Origin: Oscillospiraceae bacterium
GTDB taxonomy: Bacteria > Bacillota > Clostridia > Oscillospirales > Ruminococcaceae
DNA: 64,000 nucleotides
NCBI GenBank assembly: GCA_017848055.1
Contig: JAGALZ010000025.1
Location: 17,012 to 81,011 of the forward strand
Direction: 5' to 3'
How positions within the stretch are numbered: the first letter of the stretch is position 1; each line of letters starts with the position of its first letter. Of this stretch, positions 32,256 through 39,153 are shown piece by piece. The translations under genes were made by a program, and so were the position numbers. The notes beneath the pieces were generated by a model. The model saw only the letters and a list, made by a program, of their open reading frames with translations, was not told the DNA's origin and did not search any database.

Positions 32256-33050
32256 TTAGTTCTGATACCATGCGGTCTTTTCGGCTCTCTTTTCCACAAC
32301 TGCCTTCTGGATTACAACGATTGCAATAACGCAGATAAGGGAAAGAGCAATGCCGACATATCCTGAAAGGAAGCCGAACATATCAATGTCTATGAACTTA
32401 TCCGCAAAGTCCAGCATAAGTCCAATCCATACTATGTAGTAGATAATGAGAGCTGCTGAAAGTATAATTCCTCTTGCCTTTTCCGAAAGACCTCTTATAA
32501 CGTAGAAGGAGAGAAGATAGGACACGAGTATGAATACTGCGGCTGTAGTTCCCCAGATGCCGAGTGTGCCCTTTACTACCTCAAAGCGGTCGTCAATTAT
32601 TATCATAACATTCGGGAAAACCGATGAGAAGAATACGAATGTCGAAGCTATCATAAATGAACGGAAGGAGAGCTTGTATGTGTCAATCTTTCTGATAGGA
32701 AGGTGCATCATGGTTTCTGTGATTGTAGCACAGCCGTCCAGGTTTCCTCTCGCCTTGCTTGCAGTGGCAGGGTCGTTCGGGATACAGCTGTTTAGTGTAA
32801 ACAGCATAAACGCCATAAATGCCGATGTGCAGCAGAAGGTAGGGAGAGTGGACTTGTCCTCAAGGAAATCCTTTGTGTCAAAGATTGCCCCGAATACAGC
32901 AGCTACAAGCATAAGCAGTGCCATAACTACGTATACAATGCTTATAACGATATTGGTTTTGCCGATAAGACAGCGGAATACCTTTTTTGTCCTCTTTACA
33001 TTGGAGTAGGAGGGATTGTATTTAACCTGCTCCTTTTTCTTCTTAGCCAT
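32256..33050 (-). CDS. ABC-2-like permease subunit (second module)
   Basis: 264 residues from the ATG at 33050, which follows GGAGGAG; it overlaps the ATPase gene end by eight bases. A basic cytoplasmic N-terminus (MAKKKKEQVKYNPSYSNVKR) precedes six hydrophobic segments. Paired with the next permease, so the transporter is probably a heterodimeric membrane unit, unlike the single permease seen so far in the first module. Confidence 0.75.
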   Translation of the reverse strand: MAKKKKEQVKYNPSYSNVKRTKKVFRCLIGKTNIVISIVYVVMALLMLVAAVFGAIFDTKDFLEDKSTLPTFCCTSAFMAFMLFTLNSCIPNDPATASKARGNLDGCATITETMMHLPIRKIDTYKLSFRSFMIASTFVFFSSVFPNVMIIIDDRFEVVKGTLGIWGTTAAVFILVSYLLSFYVIRGLSEKARGIILSAALIIYYIVWIGLMLDFADKFIDIDMFGFLSGYVGIALSLICVIAIVVIQKAVVEKRAEKTAWYQN

Positions 33051-33933
33051 TGTTTTCTCCTCCAAGCTCTACAATGTCCTCTCTGTGTCCCCAGATGCTG
33101 AAGGTGAGGAGGTTTTCGATATTAGGAGTTCTTACGGAAACATTCTCGAAGTGCGAAAGCTCACGTCTTTCAACGAGTGCCTCGAAGTTCTGTGTGCCAC
33201 GGCGGATACCTACACAGCGGCTTGTGTTTGTCGGAGTGAGGGCTGTGAGCGAGCCGCTTATTACTGCGTACTTGTCCTCAATCATATCAATCGGCATGCT
33301 TTCTGTAGCCTTACCGCCGATAAGAACTGTAACCGAGTCTGCAATCTTATCAAGGTCGCCTGTGATATGTGTCGAGAAAAGCACCGACTTGTCACCGTCA
33401 GCAACGATATCTCTGAGGATATCCAGAACCTCGATTCTTGCAACCGGGTCAAGACCTGCGGTAGGCTCGTCGAGGATAAGAAGCTCAGGGTGGTGTGCAA
33501 GGGTAAGAGCGAGCATTGCCTTTGTCTTCATACCCTTTGAGTATGTGGAAAACTTCTTCTTAGGCGGAAGCTTCCACATCTTTGCGTACTTCTCGAAAAG
33601 CTCCTGGTCCCAGTTTTTGTAGATGTGGGCGAAAGCCTTTGCGTAGTTTTTGATGTTTGAGGTAACGATGAGGTAATCCTCGTCTGCAACATAGCCTATC
33701 TTTTCCTTGCAGGCAATTTCTTCCTTGGTGTTATCCATACCGAAGATGTTTATCTCACCGCCCGACTTTTCGATAGCGTTTAAAATAAGCTTGATGATGG
33801 TTGTCTTGCCGGCACCGTTTTCTCCGACAAGTCCCATTACCATACCCTTTTCAAGCTCAAAGGAAACATTGTCGAGCTTGAAATCCTGAAATTCCTTCGA
33901 GAGGCTTTTTACCTCAAGTGCTAAATCCTTCAT
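33043..33933 (-). CDS. ABC transporter ATP-binding protein (second module)
   Basis: 296 residues from the ATG at 33933 (AAAGGAC upstream). Walker A GENGAGKTT, signature variant YSKGMKTKAML, Walker B LLILDEPTAGLDP, followed by FSTHI with the switch histidine. The C-terminal domain is about 80 residues, as in the ATPase at 625-1503; the two are clearly paralogous. Confidence 0.9.
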   Translation of the reverse strand: MKDLALEVKSLSKEFQDFKLDNVSFELEKGMVMGLVGENGAGKTTIIKLILNAIEKSGGEINIFGMDNTKEEIACKEKIGYVADEDYLIVTSNIKNYAKAFAHIYKNWDQELFEKYAKMWKLPPKKKFSTYSKGMKTKAMLALTLAHHPELLILDEPTAGLDPVARIEVLDILRDIVADGDKSVLFSTHITGDLDKIADSVTVLIGGKATESMPIDMIEDKYAVISGSLTALTPTNTSRCVGIRRGTQNFEALVERRELSHFENVSVRTPNIENLLTFSIWGHREDIVELGGENNG

Positions 33934-33973
33934 AATGTTTTGTCCTTTCATATAAATACTTACATATTACTGT

Positions 33974-34345
33974 CTACTTGTCGTAGACCTCACTTATTAC
34001 ATCTGTCAGCTTCTGTTTTTCAATTCCGTGGTCACGGCAAAGCTGTGCCGAGTCCTTGAGCTTTGACAGAAGCTCCGCTTCGTGGTTTTTCTGAAGCTCA
34101 GAGAGCTTGTCGAGTCTGACAAACGTACCCTTGCCGGATACCGTATAGACAAGGCCCTCGTGTTCTAAGTCAATATACGCTCGCTTTGTAGTGATAGCGC
34201 TGACGTTTAAATCTTTTGCAAGCTGTCTTACGCTGGGCAGAAGCTCATTGTTTTTAAGCTCACCCTCGTAGATAGCCTTTTTTATGCCGTCTTCAATCTG
34301 CTCGTACATCGGCTTGTCGCTGGTATAGCTTATAATGATGTTCAT
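33974..34345 (-). CDS. GntR-family (YtrA subfamily) regulator (second module)
   Basis: 123 residues from the ATG at 34345. Winged HTH of GntR (PMYEQIEDGIKKAIYEGEL, LLPSVRQLAKDLNVSAITTK, RAYIDLEHEGLVYTVSGKG) with a short helical tail. It is paralogous to the regulator at 1506 and heads the same kind of operon. A palindromic site overlaps its promoter. Confidence 0.88.
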   Translation of the reverse strand: MNIIISYTSDKPMYEQIEDGIKKAIYEGELKNNELLPSVRQLAKDLNVSAITTKRAYIDLEHEGLVYTVSGKGTFVRLDKLSELQKNHEAELLSKLKDSAQLCRDHGIEKQKLTDVISEVYDK

Positions 34346-34372
34346 ATATCTACTCCTTTCAGGAAATTTCAT

Positions 34373-34423
34373 ACTGTGTATATGCTGTATATACAGTATA
34401 CCACCTATATACACACTTGTCAA
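34373..34423 (-). promoter_or_regulatory. Promoter and operator of the second GntR-ABC operon
   Basis: Minus strand TTGACA (34418-34423), 17-base spacer, TATACT (34395-34400). The palindrome CTGTATATACAG (34385-34396) and flanking ACTGTGTATAT/ATATACACAC repeats overlap the -10 and the start site, fitting YtrA-type autorepression. Confidence 0.75.
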
Positions 34424-34452
34424 CCCCTTTTTGAAATTTTTTCTCAGAAAAG

Positions 34453-34481
34453 TTGACATAAGGGGGATACGGTGCTATTAT
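34453..34481 (+). promoter_or_regulatory. Promoter of pnuC
   Basis: TTGACA (34453-34458), 17-base spacer, TATTAT (34476-34481); transcription would begin near 34488, giving a leader of about 105 bases. Confidence 0.75.
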
Positions 34482-34487
34482 ATATAG

Positions 34488-34593
34488 GAAGAAAATAATA
34501 TGCTGCCACCGGGTAGCGGATGAGTTCATCCGTATGCGTTTCGTTAGGTCTTTGAAGAAGCGCAGGCGGGTGTATTTTTTTGAGGTAATTTAT
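34488..34593 (+). promoter_or_regulatory. Structured pnuC leader (candidate riboswitch)
   Basis: Two adjacent hairpins, CGGATG/CATCCG (34517-34532, four-base loop) and TGCGTTTC/GAAGCGCA (34535-34564, 14-base loop), are enclosed by CACC/GGTG (34507-34510 and 34569-34572), making a three-way junction. Seven Ts follow at 34575. pnuC genes are often controlled by NAD+-sensing or related riboswitches; I could not match this leader to a known consensus. Confidence 0.5.
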
Positions 34594-35292
34594 ATGAAGA
34601 AGCTTTTGAATTATTTTACAGCCCTTGAAAAGGGAATATGGATATGCTCGATGATAGCGATAGTGGTATCGTTTGTGATATGCGGTGAGGTTGATATTAT
34701 GGTGCTTTCAGCCTGCCTCATGGGAGCTACGGGGCTGATATTCCTTGCGAAGGGAAATCCGATAGGGCAGATTCTGACGGTGACCTTTTCGCTTGCCTAC
34801 GGAATAGTGTCGCTCAGGTGCCGATACTGGGGAGAGATGATAACCTACCTCGGAATGAGTATGCCGATGGCGGCAATGGCGGCGATAGCGTGGTACAGAA
34901 ATCCGTTTGAGAAAGGCAAGAGCGAGGTGAAAATCCGAAAGCTCAGAGCTTTGGATGTCGCTTTGCTTGCTTTGTTTGCAGGGGTAACAACTTTCGTGTT
35001 TTACTTTATACTTAGGTATTTTGACACTCCGAGTCTTGCGGCAAGCACAGTATCTATCGCAACGAGCTTTTTTGCGGCAGGGCTTACGTTCCTTCGGAGT
35101 CCGTATTATGCACTTGCATATACGGCAAACGATTTGGTGCTCATATACCTCTGGGTTTCAGCAAGCAGCAGCGACAAGCAGTTTATACCTATGATAACCT
35201 GCTTTATGATTTTCCTTGTAAATGATATGTACGGCTTTTTCAGCTGGAGAAAAATGAACAGGCGACAGAGCCGAAACGACGCTGCCGCTTGA
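34594..35292 (+). CDS. pnuC: PnuC-family nicotinamide riboside transporter
   Basis: 232 residues from the ATG at 34594, preceded by TGAGGTA. It is a multi-spanning membrane protein with the PnuC features GNPIGQILTV, YGIVSLRCRYWGEMITYLG and PMAAMAAIAWYRNPF, and a late DLVLIYLW and VNDMYGFFSWRKM. It would import nicotinamide riboside or a related vitamin B precursor by facilitated diffusion coupled to phosphorylation in the cytoplasm. A structured leader lies in front. Some paralogues carry other vitamins, so substrate is probable, not certain. Confidence 0.85.
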   Translation: MKKLLNYFTALEKGIWICSMIAIVVSFVICGEVDIMVLSACLMGATGLIFLAKGNPIGQILTVTFSLAYGIVSLRCRYWGEMITYLGMSMPMAAMAAIAWYRNPFEKGKSEVKIRKLRALDVALLALFAGVTTFVFYFILRYFDTPSLAASTVSIATSFFAAGLTFLRSPYYALAYTANDLVLIYLWVSASSSDKQFIPMITCFMIFLVNDMYGFFSWRKMNRRQSRNDAAA

Positions 35293-35302
35293 AAATGCGA
35301 TA

Positions 35303-36001
35303 CTATTTAATTGTAAGAGTACGAAGGTAAGCCTTCTGCTCGTTTGTAATACGATAGCTTTCAATCGCCTTGCGGATGGTCTTGTTGTGGCACCATTTGC
35401 CGAGGCGATTTTCTTTGAGGTATACTAGGGCATGGTCGTACTGTTTAGCAAGTGCCGTTGCGAAAAACCAGGCAATCATCATATTTATGTAGTATTCCTC
35501 GCTCCTGATATCTGCAACGATTTTAAGAATATCGGGTGTAAAATGCTCATCGAGATAAAAGCTCATAAGGCACTTTATCCCGAAGCGTATACTGTAGGTA
35601 TGCTCAGCGCCTACCCATTTTTTTATATGCTCCATAAGCTTTGTAGGGTGTTTTTTAAATACCTTCGGTGACATACAGTCGCAGGTTGCCCAGTTATCGA
35701 CAAACGGCAGGAAGCTGTCAAGCAGGTCTGTGCAGATGTCAAAATCCTTTTCGGCTTCTATTATAAAAGCGTGGAGATTGTTTTCTTCGTAGTATCGGTG
35801 AGGGAGAGCAAAGAGAAATTCGTTTTTGTCCTGCCTTTTGGAGATTTCTTTTGCAAAAGCCCGAAGCTTCGGGGAGCGGATTCCGATTACTTTATCGGGC
35901 TCAACCGAGGGAATAAGCGGAAGGTGAAAGCTGCGGTAGTTCTCGTCACGCATTGCAAGAAGGGAGTCTTGTATATATGTATTTATGTTCAGAAAAATCA
36001 C
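35303..36001 (-). CDS. AlkD-like DNA alkylation repair protein
   Basis: Up to 232 residues made of HEAT-like helical repeats. VEPDKVIGIRSPKLRAFAKE, LPFVDNWATCDCMSP and INMMIAWFFATALAKQYDHA are typical of AlkD glycosylases, which excise cationic alkylated bases. The start is unclear: a GTG at 36001 is only one base from AAAGGA, while a CTG at 35992 is better spaced and gives an N-terminus of usual length. Monocistronic, convergent with pnuC. Confidence 0.83.
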   Translation of the reverse strand: MIFLNINTYIQDSLLAMRDENYRSFHLPLIPSVEPDKVIGIRSPKLRAFAKEISKRQDKNEFLFALPHRYYEENNLHAFIIEAEKDFDICTDLLDSFLPFVDNWATCDCMSPKVFKKHPTKLMEHIKKWVGAEHTYSIRFGIKCLMSFYLDEHFTPDILKIVADIRSEEYYINMMIAWFFATALAKQYDHALVYLKENRLGKWCHNKTIRKAIESYRITNEQKAYLRTLTIK

Positions 36002-36081
36002 GTCCTTTGAGCGTTTGTATTAAATATAATGCAGATTAAAAAGCTTGTCAAGATAATTTGCACAAATTGGGAAACAACCGA

Positions 36082-36110
36082 TTGACAAGCATTTAAATAG
36101 GTACTATAAT
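36082..36110 (+). promoter_or_regulatory. Promoter of the MATE-MFS operon
   Basis: TTGACA (36082-36087), 17-base spacer, TATAAT (36105-36110). Confidence 0.88.
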
Positions 36111-36120
36111 GTTCTTGAAA

Positions 36121-36153
36121 CACAGCTTATTTATTTTTGGGCTGTGATTTTTT
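36121..36153 (+). terminator. Terminator-like hairpin in the MATE leader (candidate attenuator)
   Basis: CACAGC (36121-36126) pairs with GCTGTG (36141-36146), then ATTTTTTAT. It lies between the promoter and the first gene, where an attenuator would sit. The stem is short, so it may be weak. Confidence 0.4.
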
Positions 36154-36173
36154 ATGCAAGGGAGATGCCTTCG

Positions 36174-37568
36174 GTGTCAGTAAACAGAACGGTCGATATG
36201 TGTGAAGGGCCGCTTTTAAAGAAAATTGTTTTCTATACAATCCCGATAATACTCACAGGAGTTTTGCAGCTTTTGTTCAATGCCGCTGACCTTGTTGTAG
36301 TAGGACGCTACGGCTCGGAGTTTTCAGTCGGAGCAGTAGGTGCGACTGGTGCAATCATAAATTTAATAGTAAATCTCTTTATCGGACTTTCCGTCGGCGC
36401 TGGTGTTACTGTTGCACACGCTCTCGGTGCAGGAAGAGAGGATGATGTAAAGAAAATTATCCACACGGCAATTCCTACTGCGATAATTAGCGGAATTGTG
36501 CTTACAGTGGTCGGTGTATGCTGTTCGGGATTTTTTCTAAGGCTTATGGATACGCCGAAAAATCTTATCGGGCTGTCGACGGTGTATATGAGAATATACT
36601 TCTGCGGAATTACGTCAAGCATGGTTTATAACTTCGGCTCAGCAATTCTTCGTGCGGCAGGTGACACAAAGGGGCCTCTTATATATCTGTCGAGTGCAGG
36701 TGTGTTCAATGTTGTCCTAAATCTCATATTTGTAATTGTTTTTGATATGGACGTTGCGGGAGTTGCACTTGCGACAGCTATCTCACAGACACTTTCGGCG
36801 GTGCTTGTTGTTATGGCTCTTATGAGGAGAAAGGACGCTTGCAGGCTTTGCCTTAAAGAGATGAAGATTTACAAGAATCAGCTTATTAGAATGGTAAGAA
36901 TCGGACTTCCGGCAGGAATTCAGGGCTCGCTGTTTTCAATATCAAATGTAATTATCCAGTCATCGGTTAATTCCTTCGGAGAGATAGTCGTAAACGGAAA
37001 CTCTGCAGCGCAGAACATCGAGGGCTTTGTATACACGATAATGAACTCCTTCCACCAGACGGCTCTTAATTTTACGGGCAAGAACCACGGTGCAAGAAAG
37101 TACAGAAGAATAAGCAGGATTATGGGGATATCCCTCTCTCTTGTTTTTGCGGCAGGACTTACCTTTGGTAATCTGGCATTTGCATTCGGCGAAAAGCTTT
37201 TAAAGATATATCTGCCGGATTCTCCGCAGTCGGTAGCCTACGGACTTATAAGACTCAAGTTTATATGCGTGCCGTATTTTATCTGCGGACTTATGGACGT
37301 AACGACGGGTGTTATCAGAGGTATGGGTGCTTCGATTTCGCCTATGATAATTACCGTTTTAGGTGTATGCGGAATGAGAATACTGTGGATTTACACGGTA
37401 TTCCGTATAGACAGATTTCACTCGCTGGAGAGCCTTTATGTATCGTATATCATTTCCTGGAGTCTGGCATTTTTAGCAGAGCTTGTTGCGTATTTTGTGA
37501 TATTCAAAAGGATTAAGAACAGGTGTGCCGAGATTAAGGAACAGCAGGCTGTGGAGGCAGAGCAATGA
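36174..37568 (+). CDS. MATE-family efflux transporter
   Basis: 464 residues from a GTG at 36174, eight bases after AAGGGAG; the ATG at 36165 is too close to that site. Twelve membrane segments in two homologous halves, with IPIILTGVLQLLFNAADLVV and VGATGAIINLIVNLFIGLSV near the start and GLPAGIQGSLFSISNVIIQS opening the second half, as in the NorM/DinF group. Exports cationic or other toxic compounds using an ion gradient. Overlaps the next gene by four bases. Confidence 0.9.
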   Translation: MSVNRTVDMCEGPLLKKIVFYTIPIILTGVLQLLFNAADLVVVGRYGSEFSVGAVGATGAIINLIVNLFIGLSVGAGVTVAHALGAGREDDVKKIIHTAIPTAIISGIVLTVVGVCCSGFFLRLMDTPKNLIGLSTVYMRIYFCGITSSMVYNFGSAILRAAGDTKGPLIYLSSAGVFNVVLNLIFVIVFDMDVAGVALATAISQTLSAVLVVMALMRRKDACRLCLKEMKIYKNQLIRMVRIGLPAGIQGSLFSISNVIIQSSVNSFGEIVVNGNSAAQNIEGFVYTIMNSFHQTALNFTGKNHGARKYRRISRIMGISLSLVFAAGLTFGNLAFAFGEKLLKIYLPDSPQSVAYGLIRLKFICVPYFICGLMDVTTGVIRGMGASISPMIITVLGVCGMRILWIYTVFRIDRFHSLESLYVSYIISWSLAFLAELVAYFVIFKRIKNRCAEIKEQQAVEAEQ

Positions 37569-38737
37569 CGACACTTTTACTTGCGATAATATATCTGTCT
37601 TTTATAAGCCTGGGACTTCCTGACTCACTGCTTGGCTCTGCATGGCCTGTAATGCATGCAGACATAGGAGCAAAGCTTTCGTGGGCAGGAATACTCTCTA
37701 TGATAATATCCTTCAGCACGATTTTATCGAGCTTAGCATCCGAGAGGCTTACAAAAAAGCTCGGCACGGGACTTCTGACCGCACTTAGTGTGCTGCTGAC
37801 AGCGGCATCTCTTGTCGGCTTTGCTGTAAGCGACAGTTTCGTAATGCTTTGCTTTATATCCGTTCCTTACGGACTTGGCGCAGGCTCTATTGATGCGGCG
37901 CTCAACAACTATGTTGCACTGCATTTTGCATCAAGGCACATGAGCTGGCTTCACTGCTTCTGGGGAGTTGGTGCATCGCTCAGCCCGTACATTATGTCGT
38001 ACTGCATAGGCCACGGCAAGGGCTGGCAGGGTGGCTATCTGTCGGTATCGGTTATACAGATTATTCTGACTGTGTTTATATTTATAAGCCTTCCTCTCTG
38101 GAAGAAAAGCAGTGGTGATGCACAGAGCGAAAAGACACAGACGCTGGGCATAAGAGGCGCGATGAAAATTCGTGGAGTGCCGTATATGCTTCTTACATTC
38201 TTCTGTTACTGTGCGCTTGAATCTACCGCAGGACTCTGGGCAAGCACCTACCTTTGCGACGACAGGGGAGTATCTGCTACGACAGCCGCGAGGTTTGCGT
38301 CGCTTTTCTACTTAGGGATTACACTTGGCAGGTTTGTATGCGGATTTGTTTCAGAAAAGCTTGGCGACAGATTTCTTATAAGGCTTGGAACTGCAGTTGT
38401 TGCAGTCGGTGTACTTATGATTATTATGCCGATTGACACGGGTGTTTTAGCACTTGCGGGGCTTATAGTTACGGGAGTCGGCTGTGCGCCGATTTATCCA
38501 TCTATAATACACTCGACGCCTCAGAGCTTCGGCAAGGAGAACTCGCAGGCGATTATCGGCATACAGATGGCGTGTGCTTACACTGGAACTACGTTTATTC
38601 CGCCTGTTTTCGGGCTTATTGCACAGCATATTTCGTCGTTCTGGTATCCGTATTTCCTTTTGTTCTTTGTTATTTTTATGGCGGTATCATACGAGCTTAC
38701 GGCTCGTGTGGTTTCCAAAGACATGGCACAGCGGTGA
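37565..38737 (+). CDS. Major facilitator superfamily transporter
   Basis: 390 residues, about twelve membrane segments. The loop between segments 2 and 3 reads ASERLTKKLGTG, and a similar loop in the second half is GFVSEKLGDRF, both MFS motif A positions. The FucP-like LPDSLLGSAWPVMHADIG start and HWLxCFWG-like MSWLHCFWGVGASLSPYI segment suggest the fucose/sugar permease-like group. Its ATG overlaps the MATE stop codon, so they form an operand pair in one transcript. Confidence 0.85.
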   Translation: MTTLLLAIIYLSFISLGLPDSLLGSAWPVMHADIGAKLSWAGILSMIISFSTILSSLASERLTKKLGTGLLTALSVLLTAASLVGFAVSDSFVMLCFISVPYGLGAGSIDAALNNYVALHFASRHMSWLHCFWGVGASLSPYIMSYCIGHGKGWQGGYLSVSVIQIILTVFIFISLPLWKKSSGDAQSEKTQTLGIRGAMKIRGVPYMLLTFFCYCALESTAGLWASTYLCDDRGVSATTAARFASLFYLGITLGRFVCGFVSEKLGDRFLIRLGTAVVAVGVLMIIMPIDTGVLALAGLIVTGVGCAPIYPSIIHSTPQSFGKENSQAIIGIQMACAYTGTTFIPPVFGLIAQHISSFWYPYFLLFFVIFMAVSYELTARVVSKDMAQR

Positions 38738-38760
38738 TTTTGCTTTCGCAAAATCTTTCC

Positions 38761-38798
38761 GAGCCGCCGCGGGGCGAAGCTCCTGCGGCGGCTCTTTT
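38761..38798 (+). terminator. GC-rich terminator of the MATE-MFS operon
   Basis: GAGCCGCCGC pairs with GCGGCGGCTC around a 14-base loop, then TTTT. Its base composition is much richer in GC than the surroundings. Confidence 0.85.
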
Positions 38799-38799
38799 C

Positions 38800-38822
38800 G
38801 CAACACCCCAACGGGGTGTTGC
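38800..38822. terminator. Second hairpin directly behind the terminator
   Basis: GCAACACCCC (38800-38809) and GGGGTGTTGC (38813-38822) form a perfect 10-bp stem with a three-base loop and no T-tract; perhaps a backup or insulating structure. Confidence 0.6.
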
Positions 38823-38861
38823 GCCGCTGTGCCAAACGCACACAAAAGAAGTCAAAAAGCC

Positions 38862-38890
38862 TTGACAAATGTAAAAGTCGGTATTATAAT
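38862..38890 (+). promoter_or_regulatory. Promoter of alaS
   Basis: TTGACA (38862-38867), 17-base spacer, TATAAT (38885-38890). Confidence 0.92.
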
Positions 38891-38896
38891 AAGTGT

Positions 38897-39120
38897 ATAT
38901 GTAAAAAGCAAACGACGGAATTATCCGATAAGTTTTTTAAAGAGAGAAAGCGGTTGGTGTAAGCTTTCATAAACGAATCGGTGGCTACCCTGAGAAGCTG
39001 TGCGGAAAACCGTAACGTAAAGCCTGCGTTAAAGGCTTCAAGTGACTGCAGAAAACCTGCGGTAATTTGGGTGGTACCACGGAGAAGCTTCGTCCCATAT
39101 TTCGGGCGGAGCATTTTTAT
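38897..39120 (+). promoter_or_regulatory. T-box leader of alaS (alanine specifier)
   Basis: The conserved T-box sequence GGTGGTACCACGG is at 39070-39082. The specifier loop around 38978-38990 contains GCT (38984-38986), an alanine codon, matching the downstream gene. A terminator stem GCTTCGTCCC/GGGCGGAGC (39087-39112) with TTTTTATTTTT follows. Uncharged tRNA-Ala would stabilise the antiterminator and raise alaS expression. Confidence 0.92.
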
Positions 39121-39153
39121 TTTTACGTTAATTTTTCAAAAGGAGATTTATCT

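Noticed and set aside
38572..38972. Plus-strand frames over the end of the MFS gene and the GC-rich hairpins
   Set aside because: They cover the terminator, alaS promoter and T-box start, lack ribosome sites and resemble no protein.
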